The notes below the pieces were generated by a model that was given only the letters and a program-made list of their open reading frames with translations, had not been told where the DNA came from and made no database searches. From assembly GCF_006265175.1 (NCBI RefSeq), contig NZ_VDCQ01000043.1, positions 20,540 to 84,539 of the forward strand: DNA of 64,000 bases, given 5' to 3'. Positions within the stretch are counted from its first letter, which is position 1, and every line of letters starts with the position of its first letter. Positions 1 through 9,495 of the stretch are shown here, piece by piece. A program made the position numbers and the translations under genes. Source of the stretch: Paenibacillus hemerocallicola. GTDB taxonomy: Bacteria > Bacillota > Bacilli > Paenibacillales > NBRC-103111.

Positions 1-1137
1 GATGAAATCGGTCCGGTCGGAGGCAAGCTTCATACCGGACGGAGCCGCAACGACCAAGTGGCGACCGATATGCACCTGTACTTGCGGAAGCGGGTCGTCG
101 AATTTGTCGGCATGCTCGTGAAGCTCCAGGAGGCGCTGATCGGACAAGCGAAAGCGAACCTGGATACGATCCTGCCCGGCTACACGCACCTTCAGCGTGC
201 TCAACCGATTTTGTTCGCGCATCATATGATGGCGTACGTGTCGATGTTCGGACGCGACATCGAGCGTTTCCGCGACAGCTACAAGCGAGTGGACATGCTC
301 CCTCTGGGCGCGGGCGCATTGGCGGGAACGACATTTCCGATCGACCGCCATTTCGTAGCGCAGCAGCTCGGCTTCGAGCGCGTCTATGAAAACAGTCTGG
401 ACGCGGTTAGCGATCGCGATTTCATCGTCGAGTTTCTCGCTAACGCCTCGCTCGTCATGACGCATTTGTCGCGGCTGTGCGAGGAAATCGTACTATGGTC
501 GAGCACCGAATTCCAATTTGTCGAGCTGGACGATGCTTTCACGACCGGAAGCAGCATTATGCCGCAGAAAAAAAATCCGGACGTGGCCGAGCTTGTACGC
601 GGCAAAACGGGACGCGTATACGGCAACCTGATCGGTATGCTCACCGTGCTGAAGGCGTTGCCTCTCGCGTACAACAAGGACATGCAGGAAGACAAGGAAG
701 GCATGTTCGATACGGTACGTACGCTGCAGGGCGCTCTCCAGCTGTTCGCGCCCATGATCGCGACGATGAAGGTAAACCGGGACCGAATGCGTCAGGCGGT
801 CAATCAGGATTTCTCCAACGCCACCGATATCGCCGACTATTTGGCGAGCAAGGGCATGCCGTTCCGGCAGGCGCACGAGGTAATCGGCAAAACGGTATTG
901 TACTGCATCCAGAACAAAAAATATTTGCTGGACTTGACCCTTCAGGAGTTTCTGCAATTCTCGGAGCTGTTCGACGATCGCATTTACGAGGTGCTTCAGC
1001 CGGAAAACGTCGTCAACGCCCGCAACGTGTACGGTGGCACGGCTACTGCCCAAGTGTCCGAGGCAATCGGCCGCGCGGAAGAAGCCGTCGGTTTGAATAA
1101 CCGCTGGTTCGAGGAGTATATCGAGAAGAGCAAGTAA
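1..1137 (+). CDS. argH: Argininosuccinate lyase, 5' end outside window
   Basis: This gene cleaves argininosuccinate to arginine and fumarate, the last step of arginine synthesis in the cytoplasm. The reading frame is open from the first base and gives 378 residues. Family members have about 460-470, so roughly the first 90 residues lie upstream of the window. The start shows the fumarase/aspartase-superfamily segment [14 protein letters not shown], and the signature loop [12 protein letters not shown] with its catalytic serine is present at about 543-580. The C-terminal region is complete. No clear terminator follows. The next gene begins 106 bp downstream after a hairpin described separately. 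Identification is very secure. Confidence 0.97.
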   Translation, partial: DEIGPVGGKLHTGRSRNDQVATDMHLYLRKRVVEFVGMLVKLQEALIGQAKANLDTILPGYTHLQRAQPILFAHHMMAYVSMFGRDIERFRDSYKRVDMLPLGAGALAGTTFPIDRHFVAQQLGFERVYENSLDAVSDRDFIVEFLANASLVMTHLSRLCEEIVLWSSTEFQFVELDDAFTTGSSIMPQKKNPDVAELVRGKTGRVYGNLIGMLTVLKALPLAYNKDMQEDKEGMFDTVRTLQGALQLFAPMIATMKVNRDRMRQAVNQDFSNATDIADYLASKGMPFRQAHEVIGKTVLYCIQNKKYLLDLTLQEFLQFSELFDDRIYEVLQPENVVNARNVYGGTATAQVSEAIGRAEEAVGLNNRWFEEYIEKSK

Positions 1138-1187
1138 ATGTGCCACAGGCATACGCTTCGGGACATCAATGTACGGCATCTCCCATT

Positions 1188-1236
1188 CCTATCGGGATCT
1201 TGATTTAGTACGATGAAATCAATCCGATAGGAGGGG
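1188..1236 (+). promoter_or_regulatory. Leader hairpin overlapping the ribosome binding site of the PhyH gene
   Basis: CCTATCGG (1188-1195) pairs with CCGATAGG (1224-1231), and inside it TGATTT (1201-1206) pairs with AAATCA (1216-1221). The right arm runs directly into the Shine-Dalgarno run AGGAGGGG (1229-1236), 7 bases before the ATG at 1244. The fold would partly hide the ribosome binding site. It could equally be a weak argH terminator, but there is no T-run. Regulation is inference only. Confidence 0.5.
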
Positions 1237-1243
1237 AAGAGCT

Positions 1244-2101
1244 ATGTTGAAGCCTGCCGAGAATCCGCTCGATATACGCAACAGCATGTACCGGTTCGAC
1301 CAGCTGGCGAAACACCGTATTCCATCGCCGGATCAGGTAACCGAAGAAACGGTGAAAACATATCGCGAATTGGGATATGTGGCGATTGACGGGGTACTGA
1401 CCGACGAAGAAGTGAAAGAAGCGATTCGAAACATCGACGACGTGATACACGGACGCATTGTCGGACCCAAAATCCAATATGTTCGCGGCAAGGGCGAGTT
1501 GAAGGACAGGCCCGAGTTTGAGTCCGAGAGGGAACGCGAGTTCGCCGTCCGGAAGCTGCACAAGTTCGTTGACCATTGTCCGGCGCTGCATCACATTTGC
1601 TTTCATCCGAAAATAATGGACGTGCTGGAGAAAGTGTTCGGCGAGAGTCCGCGATTTTGCGAAGATCAGGCTCTGCTCAAGCCGCCGTCCGCAGATGCGG
1701 GCATCGAGAAGCCGTGGCACCAGGATATGGCGTACGGCAATTTTTCTTATACGAAAATGGTTGCCGGCGTATGGATCGCCTTGGACGAGGCTACATTGGA
1801 CAATGGCTGCATGCATGTCATACCCCGGTCCCATATGAACGGACCCGTACCGCATTACGCGGTAAGGGATTGGCAGCTGTGCGATACCGTCGTCGACGTG
1901 CCCAAGGATGAAGCCGTACCTTTAAAACCCGGCGGTCTTATGATTTTCTCCGGACTGCTGCATCATGGAACGCCTCCGAATTTGTCGGATACGCGGCGAA
2001 GAGCGCTGCAGTTCCATTATGCGCCGGAGTCGGCGACCAAAATGTCGCCCGAAGCATACAAGATCGTCTTTACGAACGAGATGACGAAAGCGGAATGTTG
2101 A
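1244..2101 (+). CDS. Phytanoyl-CoA dioxygenase (PhyH) family Fe(II)/2-oxoglutarate oxygenase
   Basis: A cytoplasmic 285-residue protein of the PhyH family. These are non-haem iron oxygenases that hydroxylate small molecules using 2-oxoglutarate. The metal-binding facial triad is visible as the HxD of PWHQDMAYG (about residue 160) and the distal histidine in LLHHGTPPN (about 240). An arginine follows in RRALQFHY that would bind 2-oxoglutarate. GCMHVIPRSH is the typical strand between them. The start is set by AGGAGGGGAAGAG just before ATG 1244. An AraC regulator follows 24 bp later on the same strand, which suggests co-expression or regulation by it. The substrate cannot be told from sequence. 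Bacterial PhyH proteins act on very different substrates, from osmolytes to antibiotics. Confidence 0.88.
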   Translation: MLKPAENPLDIRNSMYRFDQLAKHRIPSPDQVTEETVKTYRELGYVAIDGVLTDEEVKEAIRNIDDVIHGRIVGPKIQYVRGKGELKDRPEFESEREREFAVRKLHKFVDHCPALHHICFHPKIMDVLEKVFGESPRFCEDQALLKPPSADAGIEKPWHQDMAYGNFSYTKMVAGVWIALDEATLDNGCMHVIPRSHMNGPVPHYAVRDWQLCDTVVDVPKDEAVPLKPGGLMIFSGLLHHGTPPNLSDTRRRALQFHYAPESATKMSPEAYKIVFTNEMTKAEC

Positions 2102-2125
2102 AGGGCAAGGTCCGGAGGCGGCAGC

Positions 2126-2974
2126 ATGAACCATCCTTTGGAAACGGTTACGTTCAGAACCGGAGGGTCCTATGGCAAGCGGGCGTGCTCTCCCGGCTGG
2201 TATTGGGATCATCAGAAGCCTTTCCACGACTACGATATTTTCTACGTCATATCCGGCAGGGGCACTATGACCTTGGGAGAAGAGACGTTCGAGCTGCAAA
2301 AGCAGAGCTGTGTCGTTATGCGTCCCGGGGATTTGCCTAAAGCCGCCCAAGATCCGAAAAACCGGCTGACCGTCCTATATTTGCATTTCGGTCTGTCGGG
2401 AGCGGAGGAATGGGACGCCGGCTTTCCGTTCCCGCGCTTCACATTGGTGGGGGAAGCGTTCCAAGCGGAGAACATGCTGTATCAGGCGATGGATGTGCTG
2501 GAATTTCCATTGCCTTTGCAGCAGCTCGAATTCGATTGTTTAATGAAGCGGTTCTTCGCCAATTTGTTCCGGCTGCATCTGTCACCGCAAGAACCGACGG
2601 GTTGCTCCGTCCGGCAAATGCAAAAAGCGCGCCAAATGATGGCTTATATCCGCGAGCGAAGCGGGATCGGCATGGATTTGGAGCTGCTTGCCCGGGAAAT
2701 GAACATGTCCGCGCAATATATGAGCCGTCTGTTCAAAGCTTGCACGGGGGAAACGATAAAAGCTTTTATAGCCAGAACGAAAATGCAAAGGGCGGGAGAG
2801 CTGCTCGTACAGTCCCGCATGAGCATATCCGAGCTGGCCGAACGGATGGAGTACAGCGATGTGTATGCCTTCAGCAAAAGCTTCAAGAAAGTGTTCAATG
2901 TCTCTCCCACGCAATATTTGGCCAGTACCCGGCTTTCTCAGCAAGTTCCGTCGCCTGCTCGCCGGGAGAGGTAG
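2126..2974 (+). CDS. AraC-family transcriptional regulator with N-terminal cupin
   Basis: A 282-residue regulator. Residues about 10-130 form a cupin-like sensing domain (HDYDIFYVISGRGTMTLG, then MRPGDLPK). Residues about 175-275 hold the paired AraC helix-turn-helix motifs, with LELLAREMNMSAQYMSRLFKACTGET as the first and the typical ISELAERMEYSDVYAFSKSFKKVFNVSPTQYL as the second. The start at ATG 2126 follows GGAGGCGG. It lies 24 bp after the PhyH gene and probably controls it. The cupin ligand is unknown but in this subfamily is often a sugar or small carboxylate. Confidence 0.92.
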   Translation: MNHPLETVTFRTGGSYGKRACSPGWYWDHQKPFHDYDIFYVISGRGTMTLGEETFELQKQSCVVMRPGDLPKAAQDPKNRLTVLYLHFGLSGAEEWDAGFPFPRFTLVGEAFQAENMLYQAMDVLEFPLPLQQLEFDCLMKRFFANLFRLHLSPQEPTGCSVRQMQKARQMMAYIRERSGIGMDLELLAREMNMSAQYMSRLFKACTGETIKAFIARTKMQRAGELLVQSRMSISELAERMEYSDVYAFSKSFKKVFNVSPTQYLASTRLSQQVPSPARRER

Positions 2975-3053
2975 TGTCCATTGACGACGTATTCATGGTA
3001 CCTGCAAATTCTCGGAGATAGCTTAGGGCAGGGCTCAACTTGGGTGGGACTGC

Positions 3054-4523
3054 TCAACGTCCCTTAGGAAATACCGGACCGCTGACCCCATCCTCGATAA
3101 TGGAACGGCTGCCTCCGGGAGGTCCGTCTTTGTCGGGCGCTGCATCGCTGCCATGAACGGCTATCAAAGCGGGCTGCGGCTGGTACTTGTCTTGCGACAA
3201 CCGCTCTTTGCTTGTGACGGCGCCGTTTTCTTTCCGAATGCGGAACGTTTCCACTACATATCCCGGCTTGCCCTGCTGCAAAACGGTTTGCGCCCCGACC
3301 TGAAGAGTCGGATTGCGGACATACTTGACCGGAGGCTCCAACGTTTGCAAAATGTTCGATTCGATTTCGTATGTCACCGACTCCGGCATTGTGCCGAATA
3401 GCTTCACGGTAACCCGATTGCCGTCCGACTCCGTGCGGATCAATAGATGATGCTCGCTGCTGTTCGTAAACATGAAGTTGATGTAGCCGTTCGCGTACGT
3501 AGCATCCTGACCGAGAGGCACGTAGCTCACCGGAAGCGAATGGTTTCGTCTTTCGTTCACCTGCAATCCGGCCAGAAGGACGGCGTTGTACAGCGTGGTC
3601 GACACTTGACAGATCCCGCCGCCGATGCCGGGAACAAGCTTCCCGTTGTAAATGACCGGGGCTTCGCGGTACCCGACTTTTTTCTCGGTCGACTGAATGA
3701 TGGTGCTATAGTCGAATCGTTCCCCGGGGGCAAGCAGCTTGTCGTGAATCGTAGCGGCAGTCGCCTGGATGTTATGGATGCGGCCCGGTACGCTGCCCGG
3801 AAAAGAAGTAGTAAATTCGGATATTTTCCGATTTACCCCCTGCGCCTTCAACATATCCTGCGTCACCTGCGGAACCAGCTCGCGCATCGGCACTTGGACG
3901 GAGGTCGCATAAGAGGCTTCCTCGCCGGTATTCGGATTGGAAGAGCGGTTAAAGCGCTCGTAACCTGCAGCAACGAGTCGTTCGGCCAGCGGCCGTGTAT
4001 CTACGGCTTGGGCCCGCAGCTCGGGCGTATATACAATCCGGTCGTCACCGGTAACGACCCGTTCCGCATTTTTGGTAGGCGGATTCATCCGTTCAGGCCA
4101 GGCCGCCGTCAAAGTTTGTTGAAGTACGGCCTCCGATACGGTCAATTCCAACCGAAGAACCGCATTACGCATATGCAGCCTTCGTTTCGCTTTAGTTAGC
4201 CGGCTCCCTTCGAACATGTAGTCGGATAGCTTCGACAACTGCTCCTCGTTGGCAGACAACCCGAGACTTCCCAACTTGAAAGCCCCCTTACCCGAATCCC
4301 CCCCATTCAGCTCGAGTCGGATCGGTTCGCTGTAGAGCCGATCTATCCGAGCTTGCAGCTGAAGCCGGAATTCTTTCTCCGGCATTCCTCCGATACTCCA
4401 TTCCCCCAAGCGGACGCCGTGAGGAACGGTACGGAGTGCGGAATACCACCAAAACCAACCCCATAGCATGACGACTCCGACAACGATAACGAGCAAGAGA
4501 CGGTTTATAAATCGGCGATTCAT
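3054..4523 (-). CDS. VanW/PG-binding/G5-domain cell-wall protein
   Basis: A 489-residue protein anchored by one N-terminal membrane segment (about residues 6-24, LLLVIVVGVVMLWGWFWW) with the rest outside the cell. In order it has a peptidoglycan-binding type 4 domain (about 45-250), a VanW domain with PGRIHNIQATAATIHDKLLAPGE-type and GGGICQVSTTLYNA motifs (about 255-385), and a C-terminal G5-like domain (about 400-475). Relatives are common in Bacillales and are assumed to bind or remodel wall peptidoglycan, but the activity is unproven. An in-frame start exists further upstream at 4598. I chose ATG 4523 because GGAGGAG lies just upstream and the membrane segment then sits at the N-terminus. 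It is monocistronic. Confidence 0.9.
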   Translation of the reverse strand: MNRRFINRLLLVIVVGVVMLWGWFWWYSALRTVPHGVRLGEWSIGGMPEKEFRLQLQARIDRLYSEPIRLELNGGDSGKGAFKLGSLGLSANEEQLSKLSDYMFEGSRLTKAKRRLHMRNAVLRLELTVSEAVLQQTLTAAWPERMNPPTKNAERVVTGDDRIVYTPELRAQAVDTRPLAERLVAAGYERFNRSSNPNTGEEASYATSVQVPMRELVPQVTQDMLKAQGVNRKISEFTTSFPGSVPGRIHNIQATAATIHDKLLAPGERFDYSTIIQSTEKKVGYREAPVIYNGKLVPGIGGGICQVSTTLYNAVLLAGLQVNERRNHSLPVSYVPLGQDATYANGYINFMFTNSSEHHLLIRTESDGNRVTVKLFGTMPESVTYEIESNILQTLEPPVKYVRNPTLQVGAQTVLQQGKPGYVVETFRIRKENGAVTSKERLSQDKYQPQPALIAVHGSDAAPDKDGPPGGSRSIIEDGVSGPVFPKGR

Positions 4524-4927
4524 CGGCTCGCTCCTCCAACAGGGTACAACCTTTTCTTTATCTATATGCGGAGGGTTGTCTGGATTTGACACCAACATTA
4601 GACGCCTAAAACCGCGCGACTCGAGTCCGAGCCGACGCCTGGAAGTTGAAAGAATATGTTGAATCGCAAAGTTTCATAGAGGATTTTCGTGGCAAGTGTC
4701 GAACTTCTATATGCTAACCCATTTACGGGTTGCGCCGAGAAAGCGCGAATCGACGTAATTCGAGGAGCAACGATCGGGATTTCCCACACAGTCAACAAAG
4801 CCCCGCAACTTACCCTCGTGCTTTGCGGAGGTCCATAGATCATGAGCCGGTTTGTCATCACCGATCGAACGGTTATCGCTCGTGCGAACGATTCGTTCCA
4901 TCGCAGCTTCTTACAGGATGTGATAGC
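4524..4927. other. 404-bp gap between divergent VanW and ftsE genes
   Basis: This stretch must hold the promoters of both flanking genes. I see no convincing gene. The frame upstream of ftsE is open back to about 4730 but reads as arginine-rich, low-quality protein with no ribosome binding site. No -35/-10 pair with good matches and 16-18 bp spacing was found on either strand. Confidence 0.4.
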
Positions 4928-5614
4928 GTGATCGAAATGCAAGACGTATGGAAAACTTATCCGGACGGAACCCATGCTTTGAAAGGAATCAACGTCAAAA
5001 TCGACGCCCACGAATTCGTATACGTGGTAGGCCCGTCGGGTGCGGGCAAATCCACGTTCATGAAGTTGATATATCGCGAGGAAAGGCCGACCAAAGGCCA
5101 CATTTTCGTAAACGGCTTCAATTTGGAGAAGCTGAAGCAGCGTAAAATTCCATATGTCCGCCGCAACATCGGCATCGTTTTTCAAGACTTCAAGCTGCTT
5201 CCAAAGCTGACGGTGTATGAAAATGTCGCTTACGCGATGGAAGTGATCGAGGCTCCCAAGAAGCTGATGAAGAAGCGGACGATGGAGGTGCTCGAATTGG
5301 TCCGGCTGAAGGAGAAGGCGGGTTCGCTTCCCGGCCAGCTGTCCGGCGGCGAGCAGCAGAGGGTAGCGATTGCCCGGGCAATCGTGAACAACCCCGCCGT
5401 TATTATCGCGGATGAGCCGACAGGCAATCTGGATCCGGAAACTTCATGGGGCATTATGAAGCTGCTCGAGGAAATCAATTTCCGGGGAGCTACGATCGTA
5501 ATGGCTACGCACAACAAGGAGATTGTCAACACGATCCGCAAACGGGTCATCGCCATCGAGAAGGGCAATATCGCCCGCGACCAGCTGAGAGGGGAATACG
5601 GCTATGAGGATTAG
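4928..5614 (+). CDS. ftsE: Cell-division ABC ATPase FtsE
   Basis: The 228-residue cytoplasmic ATPase of the FtsEX complex, which transmits a division or elongation signal to peptidoglycan hydrolases outside the membrane. Walker [10 protein letters not shown], the signature LSGGEQQR and Walker [13 protein letters not shown] are all present in the expected order. I chose the GTG at 4928 ([14 protein letters not shown]) because it matches the usual FtsE N-terminus and AGGA precedes it. Its 3' end overlaps ftsX by 11 bp, so the two are translationally coupled. Downstream are an EnvC-like M23 protein and ctpB, the expected partners. Confidence 0.97.
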   Translation: MIEMQDVWKTYPDGTHALKGINVKIDAHEFVYVVGPSGAGKSTFMKLIYREERPTKGHIFVNGFNLEKLKQRKIPYVRRNIGIVFQDFKLLPKLTVYENVAYAMEVIEAPKKLMKKRTMEVLELVRLKEKAGSLPGQLSGGEQQRVAIARAIVNNPAVIIADEPTGNLDPETSWGIMKLLEEINFRGATIVMATHNKEIVNTIRKRVIAIEKGNIARDQLRGEYGYED

Positions 5615-6521
5615 CACCTTCGCTCGGCATATACGGGAAGGTGGCAAAAATGTCGTACGGAACGGCTGGATGACGTTCGCCTCGATCAGCGCGATTTCCA
5701 TATCCTTGTTCGTGTTGGGCGTTTTTCTGCTGCTGGCGCTGAATGTAAACCGATTGGCCGACCAGATCGAGAGTCAGGTAGAAATACGCGTCTACCTGGA
5801 AGTCAATACGAGCGAGCAGCAAAGAAATGCGGTTCAGCGGGATATTGCCGCCATAGCCGACGTAAGCAAAGTGACGTTTGTCTCCAAGGAGGAAGGCCTG
5901 ACGATCCTGCGCGAGAAAATGGGGAACGAAGGCAAGGAGCTGCTCGAAGGCTTCGACGGCGACAACAATCCGTTAAACGACTCGTTTACGGTCGAAGTGG
6001 CCGATCCGCGGGTGGTAGGTCAGGTGGCGGATCAGATTAAAGCGATCGATGCGCGGAACAACCCGCCGCTTCTATATAAAATCAATTACGGCAAAGGCAC
6101 CGTGGAAACCTTGTTCAAAATTACCGACATCGTGCGCAACGTCGGTCTCGTATTCGTGCTGCTGCTTGCTCTCACGGCCATGTTTTTGATTTCCAATACG
6201 ATCAAAATCACGATTGTGGCCCGCAGACGCGAGATCGGCATCATGAAGCTCGTCGGGGCGACGAACGGCTTTATCCGTTGGCCGTTTTTCATCGAGGGCG
6301 CGCTGTTGGGCCTAATCGGTTCCGCTATTCCGGTAGGCGTATTGCTGTGGGGGTACGCCGAGTTTCTGAAATATATGCAGGTCCCTCTCGGGTTGATGCT
6401 GATCAAGCTTATCCCTATTCACGAGCTCGTTCTGATCGTCCCCGTTCTGCTGCTGGGCATCGGCGTGATGATCGGCGTGTGGGGCAGTTTGTTGTCCGTC
6501 CGCAAATTTTTGAAAGTATAA
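5604..6521 (+). CDS. ftsX: Cell-division ABC permease FtsX
   Basis: The 305-residue membrane partner of FtsE. It has an N-terminal membrane segment (about 24-45), an extracellular loop of about 120 residues that would contact a hydrolase activator, and three C-terminal membrane segments (about 175-200, 225-255, 270-295) of the MacB/FtsX fold. The cytoplasmic coupling segment ARRREIGIMKLVGATNGFIRWPF is typical. The ribosome binding site GAGAGGGGAA lies inside the end of ftsE. The M23 protein two genes along is a likely activated partner, as in other FtsEX systems. Confidence 0.96.
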   Translation: MRISTFARHIREGGKNVVRNGWMTFASISAISISLFVLGVFLLLALNVNRLADQIESQVEIRVYLEVNTSEQQRNAVQRDIAAIADVSKVTFVSKEEGLTILREKMGNEGKELLEGFDGDNNPLNDSFTVEVADPRVVGQVADQIKAIDARNNPPLLYKINYGKGTVETLFKITDIVRNVGLVFVLLLALTAMFLISNTIKITIVARRREIGIMKLVGATNGFIRWPFFIEGALLGLIGSAIPVGVLLWGYAEFLKYMQVPLGLMLIKLIPIHELVLIVPVLLLGIGVMIGVWGSLLSVRKFLKV

Positions 6522-6585
6522 GCTTCCAAATTCGGAAGGTCCAAGCCCGTTTCGGTATGTCCGAACGCCAAGGAGGAGTAACGCG

Positions 6586-7764
6586 TTGAAAAAGGTGGAA
6601 AAATCGCTAATTTTGGTTTGCGGATTGTCGCTGCTGCTTATGTCGGAGGTAAAACAAGGGTATGCTATGACTGATGCCGAAATCGATAAGCGGCTTGGGG
6701 TTATTCAGGCGTTGGAAGCGAAAGCGGCCAAAGAGCAGCAGGACAGCGAAAAGATGAAGAAAGAGGTCGCGAACCGCAAAGCCCAAGAAGCTGGCAACCT
6801 CCAAGAGCTGCGGAGTCAGATCGAAGCGCAGGGCGCCAAGCTGAATGAAATTTTGAAGCAGATTCAGACGACAGAGGACAACGTGAAGCAAACGAACAGC
6901 GAGCTTCAGGAGGCTGAGCATCGGGTGGAGACCCGCGATCAGCTCTTGAAGTCGAGAGTGCGTCTCATGTATACGAACGGGTTCGTATCGTACATGGAGG
7001 TGCTGTTCGAGTCGACCAGCTTCAGCGATTTTTTGGACCGGTATCACGCGTTGAGATCGATCGTCAACCAAGACAAGGAAATATTGCAGTCGAACAAAAG
7101 GGACCGGGAATCGGTAGCCCAGAAGAAGACCGAGGTGGAAGCGCAGCTGGCGCAAGTCCAAGTCCAGTACGCGGAGAGCGAGCAAATCAAAAACGCGCTG
7201 GTAACGAAGGAAAAAGATAAAGAGGTGCTGATTGCGAGCCTCGCCAAGCAAGAGGAGCAATTCGAGGAGCTGAGCGAAGAACAGGAAGCGGCCTTGAAAA
7301 AGCTGGCGGCGGAAAAATCGAAGCTGTGGGCGGAGAAAAACAAAAACAAGCAGACGGCCGTGTACAGCGGCGGGAAATTCAGTTGGCCGCTGCCGGGACG
7401 AACGACGATTTCTTCCGGGTTTATCCACCGGATCAATCCGGTAACGAAGAAGAGCGAGAACCATAAAGGAATCGACATACCCGCCCCCGCCGGTACGGAA
7501 ATTCATGCCGCCGCTCCGGGTACGGTCATTATCGCGCAATGGGTAAGCGGGTACGGAAATACGATTGTCATCGATCACGGAAGCGGATTGCAAACATGGT
7601 ACGGCCACGCAAGAGGCTTGGCCGCGAAAGAAGGAGACCAAGTGAAGACCGGGGATGTCGTCTCCTATGTGGGGTCGACCGGACAATCGACCGGAAACCA
7701 TTTGCATTTCGAAGTGCGCAAAAACGGCGATCCAGTCGATCCGATACCGTATGTAACAAAATAA
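6586..7764 (+). CDS. EnvC-like coiled-coil protein with M23 (LytM) endopeptidase domain
   Basis: A 392-residue secreted protein that starts at TTG 6586 after AAGGAGGAG. Residues 1-27 are a signal peptide, about 28-255 form long coiled coils, and about 285-385 form an M23 zinc peptidase domain. The zinc ligands are visible: HKGID (His and Asp) and HLHFEVR (HxH), so it could be active on peptidoglycan cross-links rather than a degenerate activator. It lies 64 bp behind ftsX, and the coiled coil matches the part of EnvC that binds FtsX in proteobacteria. An FtsEX-controlled wall hydrolase is therefore the likely role. Confidence 0.92.
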   Translation: MKKVEKSLILVCGLSLLLMSEVKQGYAMTDAEIDKRLGVIQALEAKAAKEQQDSEKMKKEVANRKAQEAGNLQELRSQIEAQGAKLNEILKQIQTTEDNVKQTNSELQEAEHRVETRDQLLKSRVRLMYTNGFVSYMEVLFESTSFSDFLDRYHALRSIVNQDKEILQSNKRDRESVAQKKTEVEAQLAQVQVQYAESEQIKNALVTKEKDKEVLIASLAKQEEQFEELSEEQEAALKKLAAEKSKLWAEKNKNKQTAVYSGGKFSWPLPGRTTISSGFIHRINPVTKKSENHKGIDIPAPAGTEIHAAAPGTVIIAQWVSGYGNTIVIDHGSGLQTWYGHARGLAAKEGDQVKTGDVVSYVGSTGQSTGNHLHFEVRKNGDPVDPIPYVTK

Positions 7765-7840
7765 TTACTATTCGATCGGACTTCATCATACAATAGAACG
7801 GTACGCTTAAGACAAGCCAGTGAAGGCGGTGAAATCGATC

Positions 7841-9295
7841 ATGTTCTGGAAGGGACGCAATCTGTATATTCTCGTGGCGTTCATTTTGCTCGCCATGTTC
7901 GCGAGCAGCGTGCTGACGCTTACGATTGTAGGGCCTTTGTCGCTGGCCGAGCAAGGACAAAGCGTGTCCGGAAGCAAGCCTGGCGCAAGCGGGTTTACTA
8001 CCCAAGAAATGAAGAAGCTCTCGACGACGTATGAATTGATTCAAGGCCAATATTTGCATGAGGTGGACCGGACGAAGGTGATTGACGGAGCCATCAGCGG
8101 CATGCTCCGTTCCTTGGACGATCCTTACACGACGTACATGGACAAGAAGGAAGCGGAGCAATTCAACGACATGTTGAATTCCACGTTTCAAGGAATCGGC
8201 GCGGAAGTATCGCTCGAAGAAGGGCGGGTCAAGGTCGTATCCCCCATTAAAGGATCTCCGGCCGAAAAAGCCGGCATTCGCACGAACGATATTATCCTGT
8301 CCGTGAACGGCGACAAGCTGGACGGGCTTTCGTTATCCGAAGCGGTCATGAAAATTCGCGGCACGAAAGGCTCGCAAGCGAAGCTGCAAATTATGCGGAC
8401 CGGCTCCGAGCCGATCGAGATCGTAGTCGTTAGAGATGATATTCCGGTTGAAACGGTCCACTCCGAAATGTTGGACGGACAAGTGGGCAAAATCGAAATA
8501 CGCGAGTTCGTACAAAATACGGCCAAAGCGTTCAAGGACCAGCTGAAAGCGCTGGAGGACCAAGGCATGAAGGCGCTCGTGATCGATGTCCGCAACGATC
8601 CGGGCGGCATGCTGCAGGCTGTCGTGGAGATGCTCGAGCCGTTCGTCCCGAGCGGCAAGCCGATCGTTCAAGTCGAAGACCGCAAGGGCGAGCGCGAGCA
8701 AACCGTGTCCAAAGGCTCGACCAAGCCTTACCCGATTGCCGTGCTTATCAATAACGGCAGCGCCAGCGCTTCGGAAATTATGGCGGGTGCGCTGCAGGAA
8801 GCGTCCGGCGCCAAGCTGGTCGGCGAGAAAACGTACGGCAAGGGCACCGTTCAAGTGACCTACCAGCAGGAATTGGGCGATGGCAGCAACATCAAGATGA
8901 CCGTGATGAAATGGCTGACACCGAACGGAAACTGGGTTCACCAAAAGGGGATCGAGCCCGATATCGCGGTCGAGCAGCCCGCTTACTTCAGGGCGTCGCC
9001 GATGTCCAAAAAAACGACGCTCAAAGCCGATATGCTGGGCGACGACGTCAAAAACTTGCAGCTTATGCTCGAAGGACTCGGACTTGCGCCGGGACGCACC
9101 GACGGTTACTTTAACGATAAAACGGCCCAGGCGGTCAAATCGTTCCAAACCGAGCATGGCTTGCCGGCGAACGGCGAGGTGGACGTGAAAACGGCTCAAG
9201 CGATCGAGGACGCGATTACGAAGCAAATTCGCGACCCGAAAAACGACCTGCAGCTGAAAGCGGCTGCCGATGCGATGAGAAAAGCGATTAAATAA
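7841..9295 (+). CDS. ctpB: Carboxyl-terminal processing protease (S41) CtpB-type
   Basis: A 484-residue membrane-anchored serine protease. It has a membrane segment at about 7-30, a PDZ domain at about 95-170 that gates the active site, an S41 catalytic domain to about 365 and a C-terminal peptidoglycan-binding type 1 domain at about 395-455. The catalytic serine lies in NNGSASASEI and the lysine in GEKTYGKGTVQ. In Bacillus, CtpB cleaves the sporulation regulator SpoIVFA. The gene position next to ftsEX and a minJ-like gene matches ctpB. A GTG seven codons upstream (7820) is in frame, but AAGGCGGTG at 7823-7831 overlaps it and spaces correctly to ATG 7841. Confidence 0.93.
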   Translation: MFWKGRNLYILVAFILLAMFASSVLTLTIVGPLSLAEQGQSVSGSKPGASGFTTQEMKKLSTTYELIQGQYLHEVDRTKVIDGAISGMLRSLDDPYTTYMDKKEAEQFNDMLNSTFQGIGAEVSLEEGRVKVVSPIKGSPAEKAGIRTNDIILSVNGDKLDGLSLSEAVMKIRGTKGSQAKLQIMRTGSEPIEIVVVRDDIPVETVHSEMLDGQVGKIEIREFVQNTAKAFKDQLKALEDQGMKALVIDVRNDPGGMLQAVVEMLEPFVPSGKPIVQVEDRKGEREQTVSKGSTKPYPIAVLINNGSASASEIMAGALQEASGAKLVGEKTYGKGTVQVTYQQELGDGSNIKMTVMKWLTPNGNWVHQKGIEPDIAVEQPAYFRASPMSKKTTLKADMLGDDVKNLQLMLEGLGLAPGRTDGYFNDKTAQAVKSFQTEHGLPANGEVDVKTAQAIEDAITKQIRDPKNDLQLKAAADAMRKAIK

Positions 9296-9495
9296 ACGGT
9301 AAAGGCCGCGATCCGACAAAGCGGGATTTGCTGGAAAAGTACGCGTTACGGCAGGAATCGGCCAACGACGCGTCGAACTTAAACGGGGAGGTTGATTCGT
9401 TCAGCCTTCTCTTTTCTTTTGCTCGAATCAGTCATGCCGGAACGATAACATTCCGCCACGGATATAAAGGCTTTGTTGAAAAGGAGCGGTGTTCG

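Noticed and set aside
4730..4927. N-terminal extension of ftsE
   Set aside because: In frame, but it reads as arginine-rich noise without a ribosome binding site and would add 66 residues not found in FtsE.
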